Shown: positions 38,748 to 47,380 of the stretch, one piece after another
Layout: each line of letters begins with the position of its first letter
Numbering within the stretch: position 1 is the stretch's first letter
Source: Chitinophaga sp. H8
GTDB taxonomy: Bacteria > Bacteroidota > Bacteroidia > Chitinophagales > Chitinophagaceae
NCBI RefSeq assembly: GCF_040567655.1
Contig: NZ_JBEXAC010000003.1
Span: 62,001 to 126,000, forward strand
Length of the DNA stretch: 64,000 bases
Direction of reading: 5' to 3'
Translations under genes and position numbers: made by a program
Notes under the pieces: generated by a model
What the model saw: the letters and a program-made list of their open reading frames with translations, nothing else
Told to the model about the DNA's origin: nothing
Databases searched by the model: none

Positions 38748-41147
38748 ATGAAAAGACACATTAACAAAGTTGCTGTATTGGGGTCTGGGGTAATGGGATC
38801 GCGTATTGCGGCCCATTTTGCGGGTATTGGCGTACAGGTATTACTGTTGGATATTGCACCAAAAGAACTGAATGATGCGGAAAAAGCTAAGAATTTGACA
38901 TTAGACAGTCCGGCTGTGAAAAACCGTATCGTAAATGAAGCCTTACAGGCTGCTATCAAATCAAACCCTTCACCGGTATATACCAAGGCGGTGGTGAAAC
39001 GTATCCGGACGGGCAACTTTACGGATGATATGAAGCAGATCGCCGACTACGACTGGATCATTGAGGTGGTAGTAGAAAACCTGGATATCAAGAAGTCTGT
39101 GTTTACAGAAGTGGAAAAGTACCGTAAACCGGGTACGCTGATCACTTCCAATACTTCGGGCATTCCTATTCACCTGATGACAGCAGGCCGCAGCGAAGAT
39201 TTTCAAAAGCATTTCTGTGGTACTCACTTCTTTAATCCACCACGTTACCTGCGGTTGCTGGAAATCATTCCTACACCGCATACCGATCCGGAGGTTGTGG
39301 ATTTTCTGATGCATTATGGGGATCTGTACCTGGGTAAAACAACCGTGCTGTGTAAGGATACACCTGCGTTTATTGCCAACAGGGTGGGCGTATTTTCTAT
39401 CATGGCTATTTTCCATATCATGGAAGAAATGAGCCTGGGGATCGACGAAATAGATGTGCTGACCGGTCCCATCATTGGCCGGCCTAAATCGGCTACTTTC
39501 CGTACAGCGGATGTGGTGGGTATTGATACCCTGGTAAAGGTAGCCAAAGGCGTCATGGATAACTGTCCGGACGATGAGGCGATCAGTATCTTTAAAATTC
39601 CGCCTTTCCTCCAAACGGTAGTGGATAATAAATGGCTGGGAGATAAAACCGGCCAGGGATTCTATAAGAAAACAAAAGGAGCTGGTGGATCGGAAATACT
39701 GACGCTCAACCTGCAAACTATGGAATACGGGCCTAAACAAAGACCCAAATTCGGCAGTATTGATGCGGCAAAGCCGGTAGAAGACCTGAAACAGCGGATC
39801 CGTATGCTGGCAGCTGCAACAGATAAGGCAGGTCAGTTTTATCAACAGTTTCATGCCTACCTGTTTTCCTACGTATCTCACCGTATCCCTGAAATAGCAG
39901 ACGACCTCTATAAAGTAGATGACGCGATGAAAGCAGGATTTGGATGGGAAATAGGGGCGTTTGAAACCTGGGACCTCCTGGGAGTAGAGGCTTCCGTAAA
40001 GCTGATAGAAGCAAAAGGACTGACGGTAGCACCCTGGGTAAAAGAGATGCTGGCCAAAGGAATCAAACAATTCTACAAAGCAGAAAACGGTAAAAAACTG
40101 TATTACGATATTCCTTCTCAGACATATAAACCACTGCCAGGGGAAGGTTCCTTCCTGATCCTGGAAAACTTCTCCAACAATATTGTATGGAAAAACAGTG
40201 CCTGCAATTTGTATGATATCGGAGATGGGGTAGTTTGCCTGGACTGGAAAACCAAAATGAATACTATCGGTGGAGAAGTGCTGGAAGGGGTGAATAAAGC
40301 CGTAGACCGGGCTGAAAAGGATTTCCGGGGGCTGGTGATCGGAAATGACGGCACTAACTTTTCGGCAGGTGCTAATGTAGGCATGATCTTTATGCTGGCG
40401 GCGGAACAGGAATACGATGAGCTGGACATGGCAGTAAGGCTGTTTCAGAAAACAACCATGCGGCTGCGCTATTCTGCTATACCGGTGGTAGTAGCTCCGC
40501 ATGCACTGACGCTGGGCGGTGGTTGCGAAATGTGCCTGCATGCAGATAAAGTGCAGGCCAGCGCTGAAACATATATCGGACTGGTAGAACTGGGTATCGG
40601 GGTTATTCCCGGTGGTGGCGGCAGCAAGGAAATGGCATTGCGTGCCAGCAATGAATTTATAGAAGGCCGTATTGAAGAAGAGCCGTTGAAAGACCGGTTT
40701 ATGACAGTGGCTACAGCCAAGGTGGCTACCTCAGCACATGAAGGCTTTGATATGGGTGTTTTAAGGCCCGGTATTGACGAAATCACGATGAACCCTGGCA
40801 GATTGATTGCTGATGCCAAACGCAGCGTAATTGCCCTGGCTGATGAAGGATATACCCGCCCTGTAGAAAGACAAGATGTAAAAGTACTGGGTAGAACAGG
40901 TATGGGGATGTTACTCACGGGGATCTACTCCATGCAGTTTGGTCATTACATTTCCGAACATGATGCCAAGGTAGCAGGTAAACTTGCTTACGTAATGTGC
41001 GGAGGAGATTTAAGTGAAGCTTCACTGGTGAGTGAACAATACCTGCTGAACCTGGAAAGGGAGGCGTTTCTCAGCCTTTGTGGAGAACGCAAAACATTGG
41101 AACGCCTGCAAAGTGTTATCAAAACGGGTAAGCCCATACGAAACTGA
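38748..41147 (+). CDS. fadN: FadN-type 3-hydroxyacyl-CoA dehydrogenase/enoyl-CoA hydratase fusion
   Basis: Bifunctional beta-oxidation enzyme: hydrates enoyl-CoA and oxidises the 3-hydroxyacyl-CoA with NAD. 799 residues. The order is dehydrogenase first (Rossmann motif VAVLGSGVMGSRIAAHFAGI at 9-28; HFFNPPRYLRLLEIIPT), then hydratase/isomerase from about 470 (LVIGNDGTNFSAGANVGMIF, ALTLGGGCEMCLHADKVQAS, GVIPGGGGSKEMALR). That is the reverse of FadB and matches Bacillus FadN. The thiolase and acyl-CoA dehydrogenase usually found beside it are absent; a terminator follows. The start codon directly abuts a heptad-repeat arm, leaving no room for a promoter after the repeat. Confidence 0.93.
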   Translation: MKRHINKVAVLGSGVMGSRIAAHFAGIGVQVLLLDIAPKELNDAEKAKNLTLDSPAVKNRIVNEALQAAIKSNPSPVYTKAVVKRIRTGNFTDDMKQIADYDWIIEVVVENLDIKKSVFTEVEKYRKPGTLITSNTSGIPIHLMTAGRSEDFQKHFCGTHFFNPPRYLRLLEIIPTPHTDPEVVDFLMHYGDLYLGKTTVLCKDTPAFIANRVGVFSIMAIFHIMEEMSLGIDEIDVLTGPIIGRPKSATFRTADVVGIDTLVKVAKGVMDNCPDDEAISIFKIPPFLQTVVDNKWLGDKTGQGFYKKTKGAGGSEILTLNLQTMEYGPKQRPKFGSIDAAKPVEDLKQRIRMLAAATDKAGQFYQQFHAYLFSYVSHRIPEIADDLYKVDDAMKAGFGWEIGAFETWDLLGVEASVKLIEAKGLTVAPWVKEMLAKGIKQFYKAENGKKLYYDIPSQTYKPLPGEGSFLILENFSNNIVWKNSACNLYDIGDGVVCLDWKTKMNTIGGEVLEGVNKAVDRAEKDFRGLVIGNDGTNFSAGANVGMIFMLAAEQEYDELDMAVRLFQKTTMRLRYSAIPVVVAPHALTLGGGCEMCLHADKVQASAETYIGLVELGIGVIPGGGGSKEMALRASNEFIEGRIEEEPLKDRFMTVATAKVATSAHEGFDMGVLRPGIDEITMNPGRLIADAKRSVIALADEGYTRPVERQDVKVLGRTGMGMLLTGIYSMQFGHYISEHDAKVAGKLAYVMCGGDLSEASLVSEQYLLNLEREAFLSLCGERKTLERLQSVIKTGKPIRN

Positions 41148-41169
41148 TAACAACTGTAAATTATATATA

Positions 41170-41210
41170 GCGGCCTGCTGAAGAGATCTTTTCAGCAGGC
41201 CGCTTTTTTT
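41170..41210 (+). terminator. Intrinsic terminator after fadN
   Basis: 13-bp perfect stem (41170-41182 with 41191-41203), 8-nt loop, then seven T. The strongest terminator in the window. Confidence 0.95.
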
Positions 41211-41302
41211 GATGTCATAACAGGAAAATAGCTCATTTCTTAGCGTATTGTTAAAGTCCGCTCAAACTAACATTTATCATGTTTCCTGGCAGATAAAAGT
41301 GG

Positions 41303-41310
41303 TACATTTG
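41303..41310 (+). promoter_or_regulatory. -7 box upstream of the SDR gene
   Basis: TACATTTG, an exact TAnnTTTG; a partial -33 (TTTC) lies 17 bp upstream. Predicted start near 41317, about 93 bp before the ATG. Confidence 0.5.
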
Positions 41311-41409
41311 AGTTATTACATACCCATTAAATAACAACCCCATACCTGCTACAACTGGATACTTTAAGTAATAGGAAAATTGTATTCATTAATCTAAAAA
41401 TATATTAAG

Positions 41410-42171
41410 ATGAAAAGGTTGGAAAACAAAGTAGCGCTCATTACCGGCGGTGCTGGAAGCATTGGACAAACAACAGCAAAATTATTTTTGGAAGAAGGAG
41501 CGAAGGTCGTATTGGTAGATCTGGATGAGGCTGCTTTGAAACAGGCAGTGGCAGGCCTGGGAAGTGATAAAGTGGATTATGTGGTGGCCAATGTAACAAA
41601 GGCGACGGATGTGGAACGTTATGCACAGGAAACGGTGAAGAAATTTGGTAAAATAGATGTGTTCTTTAACAACGCAGGCATAGAAGGGGTAGTAAAGCCT
41701 ATTACCGAGTTTCCGGAAGATGTTTTTGATAAGGTAATGGCAGTAAACGTGAAAGGGGTATTCCTGGGATGTAAATATGTGCTGCCTCAGATGAATGATG
41801 GCGGAAGTATGATCATCACCTCTTCGGTAGCCGGATTGCATGGCTCTGCTGATTTTGTGGCCTATGTAGCGAGCAAACATGCTACTTTGGGTATCATGAA
41901 AACAGCCGCACTGGAAGCTGCACCAAGGAAGATCCGTGTCAATACGGTACATCCTTCTCCTGTAGATAACCGGATGATGCGTTCGATAGAAGAAGGTTAT
42001 GCACCCGGTGCAGCTACAGAAGCCAAAAAAGGCCTGGAGTCCGGTATTCCGTTAGGCCGGTATGCGGCTCCGCTGGAAATCAGTAAACTGGTATTATTCC
42101 TGGGGTCTGATGACAGCCAGTTTATTACCGGTGCACAGTATGTGATTGATGGTGGTTCTTCCGCCAAATAA
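41410..42171 (+). CDS. Short-chain dehydrogenase/reductase
   Basis: 253-residue classical SDR: NAD(P)-binding GGAGSIGQTTAKLF, the acidic residue after beta-2 (LVDLDE) favouring NAD, NNAGIEG, catalytic Ser in ITSSVAGLHG, Tyr152 and Lys156 (YVASK), and the C-terminal FITGAQYVIDGGSS. It oxidises or reduces an unknown alcohol/ketone. Monocistronic with its own terminator. Placement after fadN might suggest lipid metabolism, but a strong terminator separates them. Confidence 0.92.
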   Translation: MKRLENKVALITGGAGSIGQTTAKLFLEEGAKVVLVDLDEAALKQAVAGLGSDKVDYVVANVTKATDVERYAQETVKKFGKIDVFFNNAGIEGVVKPITEFPEDVFDKVMAVNVKGVFLGCKYVLPQMNDGGSMIITSSVAGLHGSADFVAYVASKHATLGIMKTAALEAAPRKIRVNTVHPSPVDNRMMRSIEEGYAPGAATEAKKGLESGIPLGRYAAPLEISKLVLFLGSDDSQFITGAQYVIDGGSSAK

Positions 42172-42245
42172 AGCATAAGTATTCATTACGTTCTTTCACA
42201 GTGGTTTCTTTATAATAGGAAGCTGCCAGGGAGAGGCTGAAATAT

Positions 42246-42287
42246 AGAGAGGTAGTACCAGGTTCCTGGTATTATCTCTCTTTTTTT
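42246..42287 (+). terminator. Intrinsic terminator of the SDR gene
   Basis: Near-perfect long stem (AGAGAG...TACCAG with CTGGTA...CTCTCT, 42246-42281) followed by a run of T. Confidence 0.85.
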
Positions 42288-42390
42288 GTTAATAGACCCC
42301 GTGTCTGTGCCTGCATCTTTCTGGCACATTTTCCCCCGCTGAAGATTATTTTACCTACTATTTGCCTTGAAAAGGAAGCAAAAAACAAAC

Positions 42391-42472
42391 GTAAACCTAA
42401 TACAGGATAAAATCACCTGGTTGTAAACTCCTGTCAGGATTAACTAACAAAAGGTGTAAACCTATAGCAGGA
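42391..42472. repeat. Three phased 17-bp direct repeats
   Basis: GTAAACCTAATACAGGA (42391-42407), GTAAACTCCTGTCAGGA (42423-42439) and GTAAACCTATAGCAGGA (42456-42472). Consensus GTAAAC-N6-CAGGA (second copy TCAGGA). Start-to-start spacing is 32 and 33 bp, about three helical turns, with unrelated spacers of 15 and 16 bp. It resembles an operator array for an unknown regulator. Confidence 0.65.
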
Positions 42473-42510
42473 CTAGACCAATTGCTACCATGGGCCTACG
42501 TTTGCATAGG

Positions 42511-42608
42511 GATATCCCGTATATGTCCCGTATATATCCCGTATATATCCCGTAGATATCCCGACAATATAACTAGTCGGGATATCTACGGGATATCTAT
42601 GGAATAAC
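42511..42608. repeat. 11-bp tandem array ending in a long perfect inverted repeat
   Basis: Five head-to-tail 11-bp units with consensus TATATCCCGTA (42511-42521, 42522-42532, 42533-42543, 42544-42554, 42555-42565), a 10-nt spacer, then inverted units from 42576. The arms 42545-42565 and 42576-42596 are perfectly complementary over 21 bp. There is no T-run after it, so it is not a simple terminator. Confidence 0.8.
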
Positions 42609-42930
42609 TCCGGGTTATCACTACTTTATATCAGACCACTTCCGGGATTTAAGGAAGGATAAGAAGGGGGTTACTATAGGTTGGGCCGGAGCCTGTGACC
42701 GGCCAGCTATGGTCAGCACCTGCTGTTCATCCCGCATTTATGACGCCGGGCAGCCCCAGGGTCCTTTTAAGTAATATTTATTAATTTAATATATTAATTA
42801 AGGAGGTTTAGCTAACTTTAGCCGGTAGTATTCATTTGATCACCATATTGTGACCACAAGTATTCGGAAATTGGCACCAGCCATTGGCTACCGTTACCCC
42901 CCTTGTGTATCGCAAGCAAAAACCTGAACA

Positions 42931-43818
42931 TTGCCAGTTTTATCCTTACAGAATATTTCAAAAAGATATGGTGCGGTACAGGCGCTTACCAACGTTTCAT
43001 TTGACGTGCCGGCAGGATGTGTATTTGGTGTCCTGGGACCCAACGGAAGTGGTAAAACCACATTACTGGGTATTGTGACCGATGTGCTGAAGGCCGATCA
43101 GGGAGATTTTACCTTATTGGACCAGCCGGCATCCGCCAGACAAAGGCAGCAGATAGGTACGTTGCTGGAAACGCCCAACTTTTACCATTATCTGAGTGGG
43201 TATCAGAATCTGAAAATAGCGGCTACTATTAAACAGCGTGGAGCCGATGATATTGAAAGGGTATTGAAGATAGCCGGGCTTACTGCGCGGCAACATTCTA
43301 AGTTTAAAACGTATTCCCTGGGGATGAAACAGCGTCTGGCCATCGCATCCGCATTACTGGGCGATCCGCAGGTGCTGATCCTGGATGAGCCTACCAATGG
43401 CCTAGACCCCGAAGGGATTGCAGAAGTAAGGGCACTGATCCGCCAGGTGGCCCAATCAGGCAAAACGATTATCATGGCCAGCCACCTGCTGGATGAGGTG
43501 GAAAAAGTGTGTACACATGTGGCCATTCTCCGGAAGGGCAATCTCCTGCTATCGGGGCCGGTTAGTGAAGTGATCAGCCGGAACGACTTTGTGGAAATCG
43601 GCAGCCGTAACAACCAGGCGCTCCGGGAGGTGATTACCCGGCATCCGGAGTATGTGTCTGTTGTAGAAGCAGGCGTAGTATTACAGGTTGTTTTCCGGGA
43701 AGAGCCGGATCCGGCGGCAATTAATGCCTGGTGTGCAGAACAGGGGATCTGGCTCACACATCTGCAGATACGGAAGAAGAGCCTGGAAACCGCATTTTTT
43801 GAAATTACCAACGCCTAA
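42931..43818 (+). CDS. ABC-2 type exporter, ATP-binding protein
   Basis: 295-residue ATPase of an ABC exporter. Walker A GPNGSGKTTLLG, signature YSLGMKQRL, Walker B LILDEPTNGLDPEG, and the H-loop ASHLLDEVE are intact; a C-terminal regulatory tail of about 80 residues follows, as in BcrA/CcmA-type subunits. The start must be TTG at 42931: an in-frame TGA lies two codons upstream (42925-42927), and beginning at 42931 gives the usual MPVLSLQNISKRYG opening. Pairs with the permease 6 bp downstream. Confidence 0.92.
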   Translation: MPVLSLQNISKRYGAVQALTNVSFDVPAGCVFGVLGPNGSGKTTLLGIVTDVLKADQGDFTLLDQPASARQRQQIGTLLETPNFYHYLSGYQNLKIAATIKQRGADDIERVLKIAGLTARQHSKFKTYSLGMKQRLAIASALLGDPQVLILDEPTNGLDPEGIAEVRALIRQVAQSGKTIIMASHLLDEVEKVCTHVAILRKGNLLLSGPVSEVISRNDFVEIGSRNNQALREVITRHPEYVSVVEAGVVLQVVFREEPDPAAINAWCAEQGIWLTHLQIRKKSLETAFFEITNA

Positions 43819-43824
43819 ATCACC

Positions 43825-44610
43825 ATGAAGCATATTATACATACCGAATGGCTTAAAGTAAAGGGATACCGCACCTTTTGGGTGCTGCTGCTGCTGGCAG
43901 TGGCTATTGTTCCGGCCGCCAATTATATCACGGCCGAAGTTACCTCCCAGGTGCAGCAAAAATCAAAGGAAATGCTGGTACTGAATGCCTATGATTTCCC
44001 GATGGTATGGCAAACGGTGGCTAATGTCAACAGCTATATTTCTGCTGCTTTTGGTTTTCTGATGGTGATACTGGTGTCTAATGAATTTACCTTTAAAACG
44101 CACCGGCAAAATATCATAGACGGATGGGAACGCCGCGAGTTTGTATTTTCCAAACTGTACTGGGTAGTGGCTTTTTCCCTGCTGGCAATGGTAGTGGCCA
44201 TACTCACCGGCCTATGTTTTGGCTTTGCCTATAGTACCCACGATTTTAGCCTCGAAGGTTTCCGTTATATCTTTTATTACACGCTGCAAACAATGTTGTC
44301 CCTGTGTTTGGCGTTGTTGGCAGGGGTGTTTCTCCGTCGTGCGGGGCTGGCTATCGTACTTTACCTGGCTTATGCCATGATGATAGAGCAATTGCTGGTA
44401 TCGATCCTGAAACGTTCTTCCCTGGGAGAGATCGGTGGGTTATTGCCTCTGCAAACAGGGGATGAGCTACTGCCCGTACCCACTTTTATCGGCACTATGA
44501 TGGCCAGCCCGGATAAATATGATGAAGTGGTGTATCTCGGCTTCCTGTGCGGATATATTGTGCTGGCATTGTTCCTGGTATTCCGGAAAATGGAAAAAAC
44601 AGACCTTTAA
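43825..44610 (+). CDS. ABC-2 type exporter, permease
   Basis: 261 residues with about six membrane helices: TFWVLLLLAVAIVPAANYIT (about 16-35), SAAFGFLMVILVSNEF, VVAFSLLAMVVAILTGLCFG, LQTMLSLCLALLAGVF, LAIVLYLAYAMMIEQLLV and the final YLGFLCGYIVLALFLVF. It forms a two-gene exporter with the upstream ATPase (6-bp gap). The substrate is unknown; such pairs often give resistance to peptides or drugs. Confidence 0.88.
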   Translation: MKHIIHTEWLKVKGYRTFWVLLLLAVAIVPAANYITAEVTSQVQQKSKEMLVLNAYDFPMVWQTVANVNSYISAAFGFLMVILVSNEFTFKTHRQNIIDGWERREFVFSKLYWVVAFSLLAMVVAILTGLCFGFAYSTHDFSLEGFRYIFYYTLQTMLSLCLALLAGVFLRRAGLAIVLYLAYAMMIEQLLVSILKRSSLGEIGGLLPLQTGDELLPVPTFIGTMMASPDKYDEVVYLGFLCGYIVLALFLVFRKMEKTDL

Positions 44611-44754
44611 CTAACACGATAAATAAAGCCGGATCAGCTGCCATGGCCCTGGAAAGCTGCCTTTTCAGTTTAAAATAATCTTAAGATTTGCATTTTAAAT
44701 GGGAATGTATGCGATAGGTGTTAAATTTGTTGTTGAACGTAAAATGACTATAAA

Positions 44755-45528
44755 GTGGGAAAAGAAGAGAAAGTAATACTGGTAACAAATGACGATGGGG
44801 TAACGGCGCCGGGCATACGAGCATTGATCGAGGCAGTAGCACCTTTAGGTAAGGTCGTGGTGGTAGCTCCGGATAGCCCGCAATCTGGCAAAGGACATGC
44901 GATTACCATTGGGGTACCTTTACGTTTAAATCAGGTGGATATCTTTGAAGGGATAGAAGCCTGGCAATGCTCCGGCACGCCGGTAGACTGTGTGAAGCTG
45001 GCGCGGGACAAGATCCTGCACCGCAAACCGGATATCTGCGTAAGCGGTATCAATCATGGCGCTAACCATTCTATCAATATTATTTATTCCGGCACCATGT
45101 CGGCAGCGATGGAAGCGGCTATTGAAGGGATTCCTTCTGTAGGATTCTCTTACCTGGATTACAGCTTTGATGCCGACTTCACTTTACCGAAACAGGTGGC
45201 GCATACGGTAACGAAAAAAATGTTGCATAGTGAACTGCCCGCAGGTACACTGTTTAACGTAAATATACCAGTAGTAAAAGCGGCAGATTTCAGTGGAATA
45301 AAAGTTTGCCGGCAGGCAAACGCAAAATGGGTGGAAGAGTTTGATGAACGCCGGGACCCGCATGGCAAAAAGTATTACTGGCTCACCGGCGAATTTAAGA
45401 ACCAGGATACCGGCAACGATACAGATGTGTGGGCACTGGAAAACAATTATGCATCATTGGTACCTGTGCAATTTGATTTAACCCACTATAAATTAAAGCA
45501 ACAACTTGAAACAGAGTGGACATTTTAG
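44755..45528 (+). CDS. surE: 5'/3'-nucleotidase SurE
   Basis: 257-residue stationary-phase survival nucleotidase that removes phosphate from nucleoside monophosphates. Metal-site motif VTNDDGVTAPGIRALIEAV, PDSPQSGKGHAIT, GTPVDCVKLARDK and SGINHGANHSINIIYSGTMS are intact. The start is GTG 44755; no in-frame ATG is nearby. A 10-codon ORF begins with ATG 44744 in another frame and overlaps the GTG, which could affect initiation. Followed by a small membrane protein and lpxB. Confidence 0.95.
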   Translation: MGKEEKVILVTNDDGVTAPGIRALIEAVAPLGKVVVVAPDSPQSGKGHAITIGVPLRLNQVDIFEGIEAWQCSGTPVDCVKLARDKILHRKPDICVSGINHGANHSINIIYSGTMSAAMEAAIEGIPSVGFSYLDYSFDADFTLPKQVAHTVTKKMLHSELPAGTLFNVNIPVVKAADFSGIKVCRQANAKWVEEFDERRDPHGKKYYWLTGEFKNQDTGNDTDVWALENNYASLVPVQFDLTHYKLKQQLETEWTF

Positions 45529-45547
45529 GCTTCTCAATGTTGATACC

Positions 45548-45844
45548 ATGTTTAAACGGGACAATCTGACTTTAGGAATTGTATTAGGGCTGATCACGCC
45601 TGTAGTCGCTTTTCTTTTATATTACCTGCTGGTATTCATGCCCAAAAATATCGGGCTCACAGAATTCCTGGAGGTACTGAAAGGGAATAAGCATATGATC
45701 CCTAAAGTAGTGAGTATTTGCCTGGTACTTAATGGTCTTGTATTTTACTTCTATACACAAAAAAGAAAGGACATCACTGCCAAGGGAATTTTCCTGGTCA
45801 CTATGCTGTACGCTATTGCTGTGCTGTTGCTGAAATTACGATAG
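45548..45844 (+). CDS. Small membrane protein of unknown function
   Basis: 98 residues from ATG 45548; the frame extends upstream only into surE. Three predicted membrane helices (LGIVLGLITPVVAFLLYYLL, VVSICLVLNGLVFYFYT, GIFLVTMLYAIAVLLLK). No known family is recognised. It sits 19 bp after surE and about 100 bp before lpxB on the same strand, an arrangement that suggests one operon. Confidence 0.7.
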   Translation: MFKRDNLTLGIVLGLITPVVAFLLYYLLVFMPKNIGLTEFLEVLKGNKHMIPKVVSICLVLNGLVFYFYTQKRKDITAKGIFLVTMLYAIAVLLLKLR

Positions 45845-45941
45845 CTATAAAAGGGGCTGGCAATAACCCACTATCCGCTACTTTCTTGTATTATTGCAAC
45901 AAAATTCTCATTTAAAATTTTCCGTTTCCGGCGGGCAGGGT

Positions 45942-47045
45942 ATGAAATATTATATAATAGCAGGCGAAGCATCTGGAGATCTGCATGGCAGCAATCTGAT
46001 CAAACAATTGCACCGGCAGGATCCGAATGCAGATATCCGTTGTTGGGGCGGCGATCTGATGGAGCAGGCAGGGGCACAGGTGGTTAAACACTATCGTGAT
46101 CTTGCTTTCATGGGATTTATTGAAGTGGTGATGAACCTGCGTACAATCCTGCGGAATATGGATTTCTGCAAAAAGGATATTACCGCATTTAAGCCGGATG
46201 TATTGGTGCTGATAGATTACCCGGGTTTTAACCTGCGTATTGCCAAATGGGCTAAAAAACAAGGACTAAAAGTAGTATACTATATTTCCCCGCAGGTATG
46301 GGCCTGGCAGGAAAGCCGGGTAAAAGGTATCAAGGAGTGTGTGGATATCATGTTGTGTATCCTGCCCTTTGAACAGGAATTTTACCATAAATGGCATTAC
46401 GAAGTGGAATATGTAGGCCACCCATTGGTAGAAGTTATCAAAGCTGCAAAGGAAGGTCCTCCGGATCCACCATTTTCTGACAAGCCAATTATTGCAGTAT
46501 TACCTGGCAGCCGCAAGCAGGAGGTGAGTGTAAAACTTCCTATCATGCTTACCATGGCTAAACATTTCCCGGACTACCAGTTTGTGGTAGCACAGGCACC
46601 CAGCCTGGAGGATAGCTTCCTGGAAAGCCTGACCGGTCGTCATGCCAATGTTTCTATGGTGAAAGGGCAAACCTATGGTTTATTGCGGCAGGCCACCGCA
46701 GCGCTGGTCACCTCTGGTACGGCTACACTGGAAACAGCGCTCTTTGGAGTGCCGGAAGTAGTATGTTATAAGGGAAGCCCCATTTCCTACTTTTTTGCTA
46801 AACGGCTGATCAAAGTAAAATATATCTCCCTGGTAAACCTGGTGATGGATAAGCTGGTGGTAAAGGAACTGATCCAGCACGATCTTACAGAAGCCAACCT
46901 GCTGAAAGAATTATCCCTTTTATTGAATGATGCACCTACCCGCAAGCAGGTAAAAGCGGATTATGCTGCCCTGTGGCATAAGCTGGGAGAAAAGGATGCG
47001 TCTAAACGTGCTGCCGAAATTATCTTCACCGCAGCCAAAAAATAA
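45942..47045 (+). CDS. lpxB: Lipid-A-disaccharide synthase
   Basis: Glycosyltransferase (GT19) joining UDP-2,3-diacylglucosamine and lipid X in lipid A synthesis, at the inner face of the inner membrane. 367 residues from ATG 45942 (MKYYIIAGEASGDLHGSNLI, the conserved LpxB start). Other landmarks: GGDLMEQAGAQ, LIDYPGFNLRIAKWAKK, YYISPQVWAWQESRV, VLPGSRKQEV and VTSGTATLETALFGVPEVV. The frame upstream to 45894 has only a TTG start. Downstream of surE, as in many Bacteroidota. Confidence 0.96.
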   Translation: MKYYIIAGEASGDLHGSNLIKQLHRQDPNADIRCWGGDLMEQAGAQVVKHYRDLAFMGFIEVVMNLRTILRNMDFCKKDITAFKPDVLVLIDYPGFNLRIAKWAKKQGLKVVYYISPQVWAWQESRVKGIKECVDIMLCILPFEQEFYHKWHYEVEYVGHPLVEVIKAAKEGPPDPPFSDKPIIAVLPGSRKQEVSVKLPIMLTMAKHFPDYQFVVAQAPSLEDSFLESLTGRHANVSMVKGQTYGLLRQATAALVTSGTATLETALFGVPEVVCYKGSPISYFFAKRLIKVKYISLVNLVMDKLVVKELIQHDLTEANLLKELSLLLNDAPTRKQVKADYAALWHKLGEKDASKRAAEIIFTAAKK

Positions 47046-47123
47046 GCTGCTATATTAAATACCGCATCATCATTTATCTGTTGCTGCCATGCTATTGCCC
47101 GGCTCATGGGACCCTGCCCGATT

Positions 47124-47291
47124 CTACCGCTTTATCAGGCGGATGATCATGATAATGATAGCAATGACAAACAAAATAATGGAAATACGGTTCATGCCAT
47201 GCATCATCGACAGATAGGTGCTTTTAGGAGCATTGGGATCGGATTTCCGGATATAGAAGTACTGTAATACTTGTTGCCAGATACTTTTCAT
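47124..47291 (-). CDS. Small membrane protein, DUF6728-like
   Basis: 55-residue protein: MKSIWQQVLQYFYIRKSDPN, then APKSTYLSMMHGMNRISI and a hydrophobic C-terminal helix (ISIILFVIAIIIMIIRLIK). The K-x-DP-N and MMHGMNRISI elements match a small Bacteroidota family I recall as DUF6728. Single-pass membrane protein of unknown role. Convergent with lpxB and divergent from the glycosidase operon. Confidence 0.75.
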   Translation of the reverse strand: MKSIWQQVLQYFYIRKSDPNAPKSTYLSMMHGMNRISIILFVIAIIIMIIRLIKR

Positions 47292-47380
47292 AATACAAAT
47301 ATCGTAAATCCGGATGGCTTATCAGCAACCTGGCGGCATTTACATTTGTCTTATTTTTGACACCAATCAAATAAGTGAAC

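Larger units (their letters stand above)
42172..42930. other. Repeat-rich intergenic region (759 bp)
   Basis: Contains the SDR terminator, three phased 17-bp direct repeats, an 11-bp tandem array that runs into a 21-bp inverted repeat, and an AT-rich stretch before the ABC exporter. The longest frames are about 20 codons with no family-like features. No tRNA seen. Confidence 0.6.

Noticed and set aside
38970..40541. 523-codon minus-strand ORF opposite fadN
   Set aside because: Cys/His/Gln/Phe-rich antisense shadow of a well-supported gene with no domain-like sequence.
42391..42472. Short CRISPR-like array (three repeats with spacers)
   Set aside because: Repeats of 17 bp are too short and too diverged, spacers of 15-16 bp are too small, there are only three units and no cas genes; a binding-site array fits better.
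42685..42770. Short ORF (about 21 codons) in the repeat-rich spacer
   Set aside because: Too short, no homology by eye, no promoter and no ribosome-binding context.
44744..44776. 10-codon ORF overlapping the surE start as a regulatory leader peptide
   Set aside because: Such short overlaps arise easily by chance; there is no hairpin or stall-like sequence to support regulation.
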